Assembly: GCF_000212855.1 (NCBI RefSeq)
Contig: NZ_GL890993.1
Location: forward strand, 633,090-697,089
DNA length: 64,000 nucleotides
DNA from: Streptococcus sanguinis SK355
Lineage (GTDB): Bacteria; Bacillota; Bacilli; Lactobacillales; Streptococcaceae
Direction: 5' to 3'
Each line of letters opens with the position of its first letter. Positions within the stretch are counted from its first letter, which is position 1. Below are positions 16,438 through 26,003 of this stretch, piece by piece. A program made the translations under genes and the position numbers. The notes beneath the pieces were generated by a model. It was given only the letters and a program-made list of their open reading frames with translations. It ran no database searches and was not told the DNA's origin.

Positions 16438-17574
16438 ATGACAACCTTAACACTAAATAAACTATATAAAAAATATCCTAATAGTGATTTTTACTCTGTT
16501 GAAAATTTTGATTTGGATATTAAGGATAAGGAGTTTATCGTTTTTGTAGGACCTTCTGGTTGCGGGAAATCAACAACCTTGCGGATGATTGCAGGCCTTG
16601 AGGATATCACAGAAGGGGAGCTCTATATTGATCAAAACCTTGTCAATGACATTGCTCCTAAAGATCGGGATATCGCCATGGTTTTCCAAAATTATGCTCT
16701 TTATCCTCACATGACTGTTTATGACAATATGGCATTCGGACTCAAGCTTCGCAAGTATGACAAGGCTGATATTGACAAAAGAGTTCAGGAAGCGGCGGAA
16801 ATCCTTGGGCTGAAAGAGCTGCTGGATCGTAAACCAGCCGACCTGTCGGGTGGTCAGCGCCAGCGTGTAGCTATGGGGCGGGCGATTGTCCGTGATGCCA
16901 AAGTTTTCCTCATGGATGAGCCCTTGTCTAACTTGGATGCCAAACTGCGCGTGTCCATGCGGGCAGAAATCGCAAAAATTCACCGCCGTATCGGAGCGAC
17001 GACTATCTATGTAACCCACGACCAGACCGAGGCCATGACCTTGGCTGACCGCATCGTTATCATGTCAGCTACTAAGAACGAAGCAGGAACAGGTACTATC
17101 GGTCGAATCGAGCAAATCGGTACGCCGCAGGAACTTTATAACGAACCAGCCAATAAATTTGTGGCAGGTTTTATCGGCAGTCCAGCTATGAATTTCTTTG
17201 AAGTGAACTTAGAGGGCAATCAGCTTACAGATGGACAAGGGTTTGCTGTAGGACTTCCAGACGGTCAACGTAAAATCCTAGAAGAAAAAGGCTATCAAGG
17301 AAAGAAAGTGATACTGGGCATTCGACCGGAGGATATCTCGGCTGAGTTGATAGTAGAAGATACTTTTCCAGATAGTACTGTAGATGCTGAAGTTACCGTT
17401 TCTGAGTTGCTAGGCAGCGAGTCTGTTCTCTATTGTAAGGCTGGCGTACAAGAATTTTCGGCCAAAGTGGAAGCTTCTAACTATTTGGAGCCTGGCTCTA
17501 AGATTCGCTTTACCTTTAAGATGCCTAAGGCTCATATATTTGACTTTGATAGTCAAGAACGAATCGAAATTTAA
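16438..17574 (+). CDS. ABC transporter ATPase, MsmK/MalK family
   Basis: A 378-residue sugar-ABC ATPase. Walker A GPSGCGKST (Lys44), Q-loop in VFQNYALYPHMTV, signature LSGGQRQRVAMGRA, Walker B VFLMDEPLSNLD, H-loop YVTHDQ, and a C-terminal OB-type regulatory domain from about residue 240 (ILGIRPEDIS). In pneumococcus the sialic-acid importer borrows the shared ATPase MsmK encoded elsewhere; here an ATPase gene sits within the operon and probably powers SatBC. Whether it also serves other sugar importers cannot be told from sequence. Confidence 0.92.
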   Translation: MTTLTLNKLYKKYPNSDFYSVENFDLDIKDKEFIVFVGPSGCGKSTTLRMIAGLEDITEGELYIDQNLVNDIAPKDRDIAMVFQNYALYPHMTVYDNMAFGLKLRKYDKADIDKRVQEAAEILGLKELLDRKPADLSGGQRQRVAMGRAIVRDAKVFLMDEPLSNLDAKLRVSMRAEIAKIHRRIGATTIYVTHDQTEAMTLADRIVIMSATKNEAGTGTIGRIEQIGTPQELYNEPANKFVAGFIGSPAMNFFEVNLEGNQLTDGQGFAVGLPDGQRKILEEKGYQGKKVILGIRPEDISAELIVEDTFPDSTVDAEVTVSELLGSESVLYCKAGVQEFSAKVEASNYLEPGSKIRFTFKMPKAHIFDFDSQERIEI

Positions 17575-17589
17575 GAATTTTAAACAAAA

Positions 17590-17604
17590 ATGAAAACGCT
17601 ATCT
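17590..17604 (+). promoter_or_regulatory. Second cre site, upstream of satA
   Basis: ATGAAAACGCTATCT matches the cre consensus WTGNAANCGNWNNCW at every defined position. It lies in the 256-base gap between the ATPase gene and satA and may act as a CcpA roadblock or control an internal promoter; I see no convincing promoter next to it. Confidence 0.68.
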
Positions 17605-17818
17605 ATAAAAAGAGATTTATTAAAAAGGAGTGAATTTATCGAGTTAAGATTCTAAAATAGTTATTTACTGTTCTGAAGAAGCAGTAAAACAAGAAGGGCT
17701 AACAGGTCCATGTCTATCACCAAGTCCAATTCTTGCTTGAAGCTGGAAAAACAAAGACAAATAAGTCTTTCAGTTTTTGTAAAGAAAAGGGCCATATTCA
17801 AGAGAAATTCATTTTTAA

Positions 17819-19150
<1,332 letters not shown>

Positions 19151-19160
19151 GCAAATGTGA

Positions 19161-19215
19161 AATCCTCCCCTTTTTCTGTTGACAGTTTCTAGAAGTAGAA
19201 AAAGGGGGATTTTGT
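19161..19215 (+). terminator. Long hairpin between satA and satB
   Basis: CCCCTTTTTCT pairs with AGAAAAAGGGG, extended by AATCC/GGATT with a bulge, around a 19-base loop, followed by TTTTG. It looks like a leaky terminator or an mRNA-stabilising stem-loop, often seen after binding-protein genes of ABC operons. Confidence 0.75.
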
Positions 19216-19245
19216 TAGAAAATCTTGAAAGAGGGGTACCTCATT

Positions 19246-20133
19246 GTGAAAGTCAATAAAATCAGAATGAAAGAAACCCTAGTATCATACGCGTTTTTAG
19301 CTCCAATTCTGATATTTTTCACGGTATTTGTCTTGGCACCTATGATTATGGGTTTTGTTACTAGTTTTTTTAACTATACGATGACCTCCTTTACTTTTGT
19401 CGGATTTGATAATTATATTCGGATGTTTAAAGATCCGGTCTTTATGAAATCTCTGATTAATACGGTCATTATCGTGGTCGGCTCTGTGCCGATTGTAGTT
19501 CTTTTCTCTTTGTTTGTGGCTTCGCAGACTTATGAGATGAATGCTGTCTCTCGTTCCTTTTACCGTTTTGTATTCTTCCTGCCAGTTGTTACAGGGAGCG
19601 TAGCTGTGACGGTTGTATGGAAATGGATCTACGATCCGCTGTCTGGTATTTTGAACTTTGTTTTGAAGTCAGGTCATGTCATCAATCAAAATATTTCTTG
19701 GCTTGGCGATAAACATTGGGCATTGCTAGCGATTATCATTATTCTCTTAACAACTTCTGTGGGTCAACCTATCATTCTCTATATCGCAGCTATGGGAAAT
19801 ATTGACAATTCTCTAGTTGAGGCTGCGCGAGTGGATGGTGCAACAGAAATGCAAGTCTTCTGGAAGATCAAATGGCCTAGCCTGCTTCCAACAACCCTTT
19901 ACATTGCTATCATTACTACAATTAACTCATTCCAGTGTTTTGCCTTGATTCAGCTCTTGACATCAGGCGGACCTAATTACTCAACCAGTACGCTCATGTA
20001 CTATCTGTATGAAAAAGCCTTCAAGTTATCTGAATACGGCTACGCTAATACCATGGGAGTCTTTTTAGCAGTCATGATTGCCATCATCAGCTTCGCCCAA
20101 TTCAAGATTCTTGGAAACGATGTAGAATACTAG
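19246..20133 (+). CDS. satB: Sialic acid ABC transporter permease 1
   Basis: A 295-residue MalF-type permease with six predicted membrane helices and the EAA loop EAARVDGATEMQVFWKIKWP near residue 200, which docks on the ATPase. GTG 19246 was chosen because GAGGGG lies nine bases before it; TTG 19225 and ATG 19267 are in frame alternatives. It forms the channel with the next gene, 16 bases downstream. Confidence 0.9.
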   Translation: MKVNKIRMKETLVSYAFLAPILIFFTVFVLAPMIMGFVTSFFNYTMTSFTFVGFDNYIRMFKDPVFMKSLINTVIIVVGSVPIVVLFSLFVASQTYEMNAVSRSFYRFVFFLPVVTGSVAVTVVWKWIYDPLSGILNFVLKSGHVINQNISWLGDKHWALLAIIIILLTTSVGQPIILYIAAMGNIDNSLVEAARVDGATEMQVFWKIKWPSLLPTTLYIAIITTINSFQCFALIQLLTSGGPNYSTSTLMYYLYEKAFKLSEYGYANTMGVFLAVMIAIISFAQFKILGNDVEY

Positions 20134-20149
20134 AGAAAGGAGAAAGAAG

Positions 20150-20980
20150 ATGCAAACTAAAAAAATGAATGTTTTTAAGGTGGTATCAGGCTTTGTTCTG
20201 GCCATACTAACCATCCTCTTTGTCTTTCCTTTCTATTGGATTTTGACAGGAGCTTTCAAATCTCAACCAGCAACGATTGTCATTCCGCCAGAATGGTGGC
20301 CAAAAATGCCAACAGTTGAAAACTTTCAGCAATTGATGGTGCAAAATCCAGCCATGCAATGGATGTGGAATAGTGTTTTCATTTCGCTTGCGACCATGTT
20401 TCTGGTCTGCGCCACTTCTTCTTTGGCAGGATATGTTTTGGCCAAGAAGCGGTTCTATGGTCAACGGATTCTTTTTGCAATCTTCATTGCGGCCATGGCT
20501 TTGCCTAAGCAAGTAGTGCTGGTACCACTAGTGCGTATTGTGAATTTCATGGGAATTCACGATACCTTGGCTGCGGTAATCTTACCGTTAGTTGGCTGGC
20601 CTTTCGGAGTTTTTCTAATGAAGCAGTTCAGTGAAAACATTCCGACAGAACTTCTTGAGTCTGCTAAAATCGACGGTTGTGGCGAAATTCGGACTTTCTG
20701 GAGTGTTGCTTTCCCGATTGTCAAACCGGGCTTTGCGGCTCTAGCTATTTTTACCTTTATCAATACTTGGAACGACTACTTTATGCAGTTGGTTATGTTG
20801 ACATCTAGACAGAATCTGACAATATCTCTCGGGGTTGCGACCATGCAGGCTGAAATGGCAACCAACTATGGTCTAATTATGGCTGGAGCTGCTTTGGCTG
20901 CAGTGCCAATTGTGGCAGTCTTCCTCATCTTCCAAAAATCCTTCACACAAGGAATCACTATGGGAGCTGTTAAAGGATAG
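20150..20980 (+). CDS. satC: Sialic acid ABC transporter permease 2
   Basis: A 276-residue MalG-type permease: N-terminal helix VFPFYWILTGAFKS, six helices in total, and the EAA motif LLESAKIDGCGEIRTFWSVA near residue 170. AGAAAGGAGAAAG precedes the start. It ends five bases before the YhcH gene, with the pattern of a single operon. Confidence 0.9.
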   Translation: MQTKKMNVFKVVSGFVLAILTILFVFPFYWILTGAFKSQPATIVIPPEWWPKMPTVENFQQLMVQNPAMQWMWNSVFISLATMFLVCATSSLAGYVLAKKRFYGQRILFAIFIAAMALPKQVVLVPLVRIVNFMGIHDTLAAVILPLVGWPFGVFLMKQFSENIPTELLESAKIDGCGEIRTFWSVAFPIVKPGFAALAIFTFINTWNDYFMQLVMLTSRQNLTISLGVATMQAEMATNYGLIMAGAALAAVPIVAVFLIFQKSFTQGITMGAVKG

Positions 20981-20984
20981 AAAT

Positions 20985-21437
20985 ATGATTTTTGATCAAT
21001 TAGAGAATCTCGTTCGCTATCGAGGGATTCACAAAAATATCGATACAGCCATTGATTATCTCCTGAGTCACGATGTATCTAATCTAAACTCAGGGCGCTA
21101 TGAAGTAGATGGTGATAGGGTCTTCTTCTTTTTGCAGGAAAATACTCTCAGTCAGCAGCAAGAGGAAAGCTTTGAATTTCACCAGAAATACTTGGACTTG
21201 CACTTTCTTTTGGAAGGGCATGAACTAATCCAATATGGCTGTCAGATTAGAGAAGTTCAGGAAGCCTATGATGAAGGTCGAGATATTGGTTTTGTTGTTT
21301 GCGAACAGACTTATCCGCTCTTATTAGACGGTTTCAATTTTGCTGCTTTTTTGCCAGAAGAAGCCCACCAGCCTAATCAATTTGCTGGCAGAGAAGAGAC
21401 AGTTAAAAAGTGTGTATTTAAAGTTTTGTTGGATTAA
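20985..21437 (+). CDS. YhcH/YjgK/YiaL family protein, probable sialic acid anomerase
   Basis: A 150-residue cupin-like protein. The conserved segments QKYLDLHFLLEGHELIQYG and FLPEEAHQPNQF hold the expected metal-binding His and Glu residues. In E. coli the family member NanQ speeds interconversion of sialic acid anomers, which fits this place in the operon. ATG 20985 is preceded by AAAGGATAG, partly in satC. The family also includes toxin-regulated proteins of different role, so the assignment rests on context. Confidence 0.85.
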   Translation: MIFDQLENLVRYRGIHKNIDTAIDYLLSHDVSNLNSGRYEVDGDRVFFFLQENTLSQQQEESFEFHQKYLDLHFLLEGHELIQYGCQIREVQEAYDEGRDIGFVVCEQTYPLLLDGFNFAAFLPEEAHQPNQFAGREETVKKCVFKVLLD

Positions 21438-21458
21438 TATTTGAAAAGGAGGCTAGCA

Positions 21459-22109
21459 ATGGATAAAAGAGGTACCCGATTGATAGAGACTATTTTTGAT
21501 ACGGATAATTTCTTTATGCAGATTTGTGAGAAAATCCTTGATTTAGCGACAGTAAACTTGCTTTTTCTGCTGACATCTCTGCCTCTTCTAACCATCGGTA
21601 TTGCTAAGCTAAGCCTCTATCAAACTCTTTTTGAGATCAAAGGCGGTCGTCGTGTAAAAGTAACGGCTGTCTATATCAAGGCCTTCCGAGAAAATTGGCA
21701 GTTGGGTTTCAAACTTGGCCTGTTGGAGCTGATGCTGTCTGCTATCAGTATTTTTGACCTTCTTCTTATCTGGGGTCAGGAGGCTCTGCCTTTTCAAATA
21801 CTGAAAGTTGCCTGCTTTGCTCTTCTTATCTTTACAACAGCGCTCTTTCTGTGTGTTTATCCACTGGCTGGCCGATTTGAGCAGTCTCTTATAGGTGGGT
21901 TACAGACTAGTCTAGTTTTGCTCAGTCTTAACTTTCCCTGGTTTTTCCTGATGATAGCCATTCTAGTAGCAATTTTGACAGTGCTTCTTAGTTCAGGACT
22001 TCTACTTTTACTAGGGTTATCGCTCTTTGTTTTAATCGGTTTTGCTGGATTGGCCTTCACGCAGATTACTGTTTTAGAGAAGATTTTTGCCAAATACGAA
22101 AAGCCTTAA
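21459..22109 (+). CDS. DUF624 (YesL-like) membrane protein
   Basis: A 216-residue protein with four to five hydrophobic helices and the family start pattern FDTDNFFMQICEKILDLATVN followed by a long helix (cited in part). YesL-like proteins accompany sugar ABC transporters across Firmicutes, but their role is unknown. ATG 21459 follows AAAAGGAGG; an in-frame TTG (21441) is upstream of the ribosome site and is unlikely. It lies between the anomerase and nanA in the same transcript. Confidence 0.85.
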   Translation: MDKRGTRLIETIFDTDNFFMQICEKILDLATVNLLFLLTSLPLLTIGIAKLSLYQTLFEIKGGRRVKVTAVYIKAFRENWQLGFKLGLLELMLSAISIFDLLLIWGQEALPFQILKVACFALLIFTTALFLCVYPLAGRFEQSLIGGLQTSLVLLSLNFPWFFLMIAILVAILTVLLSSGLLLLLGLSLFVLIGFAGLAFTQITVLEKIFAKYEKP

Positions 22110-22143
22110 TTTATAGAAATTCTAGATTTGGAGATAAAAGAAA

Positions 22144-23061
22144 ATGAAAAATATGACCAAATACCAAGGTGTCATTCCTGCTTTCTATGCCTGCTATGAC
22201 GAGGGAGGTGAAATCAGCCCGGAGCGGACTCGCGCTTTAGTGGAATATTTCATCGCCAAGGGCGTGCAAGGTCTTTATGTCAACGGTTCTTCGGGCGAGT
22301 GTATCTATCTGAGCGTGGAAGATCGAAAACGGGTTCTAGAAGAAGTGATGAAAGTTGCTAAGGGGCGTCTGACCATCATTGCCCATGTGGCTTGCAACAA
22401 TACTAAAGACAGCGTGGAGCTGGCTCGTCATGCGGAAAGTTTGGGAGTCGATGCTATTGCAGCTATTCCGCCGATTTATTTCCGTTTGCCAGAGTATTCG
22501 GTTGCCCAGTATTGGAATGACATCAGTGCGGCGGCGCCTAATACTGATTTCGTGATTTACAATATTCCTCAGCTGGCTGGTGTAGCATTAACTCCTGGCC
22601 TTTATAAGGAAATGCTCAAGAATGAACGTGTGATCGGTGTGAAGAACTCTTCAATGCCAGTGCAGGATATTCAGACCTTTGTAGCTCTTGGGGGAGAAGA
22701 TCATGTAGTCTTTAATGGTCCAGATGAGCAATTCTTAGGTGGCCGTATTATGGGTGCTGCAGCCGGTATCGGTGGTACATACGGAGCTATGCCAGAGCTC
22801 TTCCTCAAACTCAATCAACTGATTGCTGACAAGGAATTGGAACGTGCTAAAGAGTTGCAATATGCGATTAATGAGATTATCGGAAAATTAACTAGTGCGC
22901 ATGGCAATATGTACGCTGTTATTAAAGGTGTTTTGGAAATTAACGAAGGCTTGACCATCGGATCTGTCCGCTCTCCTCTGACACCGCTGCAGGAAAGTGA
23001 TCGGCCGATTGTGGAAGAAGCAGCTCAGTTGATTAGACAAACCAAGGAGCAATTTTTATAA
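22144..23061 (+). CDS. nanA: N-acetylneuraminate lyase
   Basis: A 305-residue class I aldolase of the DHDPS/NAL family, splitting sialic acid to ManNAc and pyruvate. Schiff-base Lys167 lies in GVKNSS, Tyr139 in VIYNIPQ, and the GSSGE carboxylate-binding loop is at about residue 47. GGAGATAAAAG precedes ATG 22144; ATG 22156 is an in-frame alternative. The product feeds NanK and NanE in the same operon. This is the lyase, not the sialidase, which some pneumococcal papers call nanA. Confidence 0.96.
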   Translation: MKNMTKYQGVIPAFYACYDEGGEISPERTRALVEYFIAKGVQGLYVNGSSGECIYLSVEDRKRVLEEVMKVAKGRLTIIAHVACNNTKDSVELARHAESLGVDAIAAIPPIYFRLPEYSVAQYWNDISAAAPNTDFVIYNIPQLAGVALTPGLYKEMLKNERVIGVKNSSMPVQDIQTFVALGGEDHVVFNGPDEQFLGGRIMGAAAGIGGTYGAMPELFLKLNQLIADKELERAKELQYAINEIIGKLTSAHGNMYAVIKGVLEINEGLTIGSVRSPLTPLQESDRPIVEEAAQLIRQTKEQFL

Positions 23062-23094
23062 GCAACAGGATAAACACTAGAGAGAAGGTGTGCT

Positions 23095-23979
23095 ATGAAA
23101 CACTATGTTGCTATTGATATTGGCGGTACCAATATCAAGTATGGCTTAATCAACGAGGCGGAAACCTTGGTGGAAGCACATGAAATGCCGACAGAGGCCC
23201 ACAAAGGCGGCCCGGGAATTATGCAAAAGGTTAAAAGCATTGTTGCAAGCTATTTAGAAAAAGGACCTCTGGCTGGAATTTGTATTTCTTCGGCTGGTAT
23301 GGTGGATCCAGACAAGGGTGAAATTTTCTATGCTGGGCCGCAGATTCCTAATTACGCCGGGACCCAGTTCAAAAAAGTGTTGGAAGAAAAATTTTCCTTA
23401 CCTTGTGAGATTGAAAATGATGTCAACTGTGCTGGTCTGGCGGAGGCTATGTCGGGCAGTGGCAAGGGAGCGAAGATCGCCCTTTGTTTGACGATTGGTA
23501 CAGGTATTGGAGGCTGTCTGGTAGTAGATGGTCAAGTCTTCCATGGCTTTAGTAACTCCGCCTGTGAAGTTGGCTACCTGCATCTACCGGATGGAGCTTT
23601 CCAAGATGTGGCATCGACAACTGCTCTGGTCAATTATGTGGCTGAGCTACACGGAGAAGACGCTGAGCATTGGAATGGCCGTCGGATTTTCAAAGAAGCA
23701 ACTGAGGGCAATAAGCTCTGTATCGAGGGCATCGATCGCATGGTTGGCTATCTGGGTCAAGGAATTGCCAATATCTGCTATGTCGTTAATCCGGAAGTTG
23801 TTATTCTAGGAGGCGGTATCATGGGACAAGAAGCAATTCTTAGACCGCGTATTCAGGCGGCTTTGCAGGACGCCTTGGTTCCAAGTATTGCTGATAAAAC
23901 CAAACTAGCCTTTGCTCATCATCAAAATACTGCGGGTATGTTTGGAGCCTATTATCATTTCAAAAATAGACAAGTTTAA
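23095..23979 (+). CDS. nanK: ROK-family kinase, probable N-acetylmannosamine kinase
   Basis: A 294-residue ASKHA-fold sugar kinase. Phosphate loop IDIGGTNIKYG at residues 5-15, catalytic region EIENDVNCAGLAE (Asp near 106), TIGTGIGG, and VILGGGIM near the C-terminus. The zinc-binding motif CxCGxxGCxE of many ROK proteins is absent and the usual EIGH reads EVGY, placing it in the zinc-free subgroup. Position after nanA indicates ManNAc as substrate; glucose-type kinases look similar, so this relies on context. Confidence 0.88.
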   Translation: MKHYVAIDIGGTNIKYGLINEAETLVEAHEMPTEAHKGGPGIMQKVKSIVASYLEKGPLAGICISSAGMVDPDKGEIFYAGPQIPNYAGTQFKKVLEEKFSLPCEIENDVNCAGLAEAMSGSGKGAKIALCLTIGTGIGGCLVVDGQVFHGFSNSACEVGYLHLPDGAFQDVASTTALVNYVAELHGEDAEHWNGRRIFKEATEGNKLCIEGIDRMVGYLGQGIANICYVVNPEVVILGGGIMGQEAILRPRIQAALQDALVPSIADKTKLAFAHHQNTAGMFGAYYHFKNRQV

Positions 23980-23999
23980 CCTGAGATTTTTCTCAGGTT
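23978..23999 (+). terminator. Hairpin after nanK
   Basis: AACCTGAGA-TTTT-TCTCAGGTT, a perfect nine-base stem starting at the nanK stop codon. The following bases (CCTTGTCTTTC) are only moderately T-rich, so it may reduce rather than stop transcription into the next small gene. Confidence 0.65.
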
Positions 24000-24024
24000 C
24001 CTTGTCTTTCAAGAGGAAAATCAA

Positions 24025-24354
24025 ATGACAGAAAGAAGTTTCATTCAGGACGCCGCTCAGCTTCTAGGTTCTTTGATGGAAGATTTTCAAAAGAAGGCAA
24101 TTCGGTCAAGAGATGAAATCCGCTTTTACGAGTGCTTAGAAGAAGTTTTGAGGAGTTTGGAGAAAACCAAAGTCCTGGATAATCGTCTATTAATTGCTCT
24201 TGAAAGCTTCCATAAAAGCGCTAGTTTTTTAATTGGTCTTAGTAGCCTCAAACTGGAGCAGACTACGTATCAAAAGTGGCGTGCCTACGATACCTTTCAT
24301 ATGGAAAAAGTTCAGCCCCAATTAGAAATCTACGGGCCAATCCTTCCCTTGTGA
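24025..24354 (+). CDS. Small protein of unknown function at the end of the nan operon
   Basis: A 109-residue soluble protein, rich in charged residues and predicted mainly helical, with no signal or membrane segment. AAGAGGAAAA precedes ATG 24025. I do not recognise it. The size and helical nature recall bacteriocin immunity proteins, but no bacteriocin gene is nearby and no motif supports that. It lies after the nanK hairpin and before a terminator shared with nanR, so it is probably transcribed at low level with the nan genes. Confidence 0.7.
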   Translation: MTERSFIQDAAQLLGSLMEDFQKKAIRSRDEIRFYECLEEVLRSLEKTKVLDNRLLIALESFHKSASFLIGLSSLKLEQTTYQKWRAYDTFHMEKVQPQLEIYGPILPL

Positions 24355-24384
24355 AAGAAAAAGGAAAAAGTTAGACCAAAAAAG

Positions 24385-24416
24385 AAAACGAGTCAGAAAA
24401 TCCTGATTCGTTTTTA
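24385..24416. terminator. Bidirectional terminator between the nan operon and nanR
   Basis: AACGAGTCAG (24387-24396) pairs with CTGATTCGTT (24403-24412), with an A tract on the left and TTTTT on the right, so it can stop both the nan transcript and convergent nanR. Confidence 0.88.
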
Positions 24417-25265
24417 TCTTTTGTGGGTATTGCGACGGTAGTAGCCATTTAGTTTCTGATTCTCCCAATAGCTGTTAAAGATTCTTTCTTTCTTCTCGCG
24501 GTTAATCTCGAGGAAAAAGGCATAGATGAGGTCAATCATAAGAAGCATGGGGAATTGTGCGGAAATCCGCAAGATAAACTCAGGCTTGCTTTGAAGAGCA
24601 ACAGGAACGACTTCAGTGAAGTCTTCTTGAATCTTTTCGGGCTGTCCTGTCACCAAGATGGTTTTTGCTCCCATATTTTTAGCGTCAATCAAGCTGTCAA
24701 TGATGGACTGGGTCTGTCCGGATAGAGAAAATCCGATAACGAGGCAGTTCTTGTCCAGAATACTAGTTGTCCAAGCGAAGCCATCTTGGTCAGTTAGGGC
24801 TTCACAAACGACTCCCAGTCTCATGAAGCGTAGCTTCATATCACGTGCTACTAAGCCTGAGCTCCCTGTTCCAAAGAAATAAACACGGTCTGCCTCTTCT
24901 ATGATTTGAGCTACTCGCTCCAGCTTTTCCTCATCTATCAGTTCTTTCGTCTGTTGGTGGATTTGGTTGTAGTTGTACAAGACATGACGGGATAAGCTGC
25001 TTTGCATATTATCCGCCTCGGTTTGCGCCTTTTGTAGATCCTGTAAATATTGAAAGCTAAATTCCCGATAACCTTTAAAGCCGCATTTTTTGGCGAAACG
25101 GGTCAAGGCTGCTTGAGAAATGTGCAAGGTTTGAGCGACTTGCAAAGAGGATAAATCCTCTTGAATACTATTTGGATCCAAAAAATAGTGACCAATCCTC
25201 TGTTCCAAGTCGGTCATCTTGTCAAGATGGCTCTCAATGATGGCCAAGATATTCTGCTGACTCAT
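24414..25265 (-). CDS. nanR: RpiR-family regulator of sialic acid genes
   Basis: A 283-residue regulator. The N-terminal RpiR helix-turn-helix covers about residues 1-77 (SQAALTRFAKKCGFKGYREF), and the C-terminal SIS domain from about residue 105 (VYFFGTGSSGLVARDM; VIGFSLSGQTQSIIDS) senses a sugar phosphate, probably ManNAc-6-P or GlcNAc-6-P. Its place convergent to the nan operon suggests it controls that operon. Its own upstream region has a symmetrical repeat that could be its operator. Confidence 0.88.
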   Translation of the reverse strand: MSQQNILAIIESHLDKMTDLEQRIGHYFLDPNSIQEDLSSLQVAQTLHISQAALTRFAKKCGFKGYREFSFQYLQDLQKAQTEADNMQSSLSRHVLYNYNQIHQQTKELIDEEKLERVAQIIEEADRVYFFGTGSSGLVARDMKLRFMRLGVVCEALTDQDGFAWTTSILDKNCLVIGFSLSGQTQSIIDSLIDAKNMGAKTILVTGQPEKIQEDFTEVVPVALQSKPEFILRISAQFPMLLMIDLIYAFFLEINREKKERIFNSYWENQKLNGYYRRNTHKR

Positions 25266-25679
25266 AAAATCACTTTCTTCATGGGATAATGTTTAGTAAA
25301 AGTTTAAGGGCTGTTCTGGCTGGAAAGTACATTTGAAGCCACTTTTACTTTTCTGCTATTCTATATTTGTCTTAGAATTTGTTTATATTATAACATAGTT
25401 ATAGACAAATAAACCGTTTGCAAGACTGAAACTTATCAAGAGTGTACAGCTGAGACTGATTTGTAAGTATTGAAATGAATCAAATCTATATCGGCTTTTC
25501 CTATCAGTTTGAGATAGATGTTTAGCAATCTCTGACTGTTTTTCTGAAAATATGTTATAATTTATGCAAGTACGAAGCTGTACTCCAGAAGATGACTTGC
25601 CAGAAGGTTGGCTAGTTAGCTAGGAATGCAGATTTTAAAATCCGTTTTCGAAGGTTTTTGAAAACGAGGGGGTGAATAG
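25266..25679. other. Control region between nanR and the V-ATPase operon
   Basis: The 414 bases hold the nanR promoter with its inverted repeat, then the V-ATPase promoter: extended -10 TGTTATAAT (TATAAT 25556-25561) with CTGACT (25532-25537) 18 bases upstream. The leader of about 110 bases contains CGTTTTC/GAAAACG (25643-25649/25660-25666), a hairpin just before the ribosome site GGGGGTGA. No gene seen. Confidence 0.7.
25364..25411. promoter_or_regulatory. Inverted repeat around the nanR promoter
   Basis: TATTTGTCT (25364-25372) and AGACAAATA (25403-25411) are perfect nine-base arms whose centres are 39 bases apart. They flank a minus-strand TATAAT (ATTATA on +, 25387-25392). This is a candidate autoregulatory operator. 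I found no exact copy in front of nanE. Confidence 0.5.
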
Positions 25680-26003
25680 ATGGCCAATGAAACACTTGAA
25701 AAAATGCAGGAAATTGAAACTGCTGCAGAAGAAGTTTTGATGGGCTACAGGACGCAGGCTCAGGAGCTGCGGCAGCAGGTAGATGAAAATCTCAGGCAGC
25801 TAGGTCTGACTTATGACGATGAAACGCAGAAGCTGGCAGAGGAATTAACCTCGACTTCCCAGCAAAAGTTGGTGCACCTGCAGCAAGGCTTGGAGCAGAC
25901 AACCCAGCAAAATGAGGACAAGGTTGCGGCTGCGCTGACGGACAAAAAAGCAGACTTGGCGCGAGCCATTGTAGAGAAGGTGGTAGAAGCCTATGGCCAT
26001 TAG
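25680..26003 (+). CDS. ntpG: V-type ATPase peripheral stalk subunit (G/H-like)
   Basis: A 107-residue, almost wholly coiled-coil protein rich in Glu, Gln and Ala, with no hydrophobic segment. Such subunits pair with subunit E to make the peripheral stalk. ATG 25680 follows GGGGGTGA, and the gene overlaps ntpI by 11 bases. Identification is by size, coiled-coil character and first place in the V-ATPase operon; the symbol follows Enterococcus usage loosely. Confidence 0.75.
   Translation: MANETLEKMQEIETAAEEVLMGYRTQAQELRQQVDENLRQLGLTYDDETQKLAEELTSTSQQKLVHLQQGLEQTTQQNEDKVAAALTDKKADLARAIVEKVVEAYGH

Noticed and set aside
24025..24354. Bacteriocin immunity protein
   Set aside because: Only size and helicity fit; there is no bacteriocin precursor, transporter or motif nearby.
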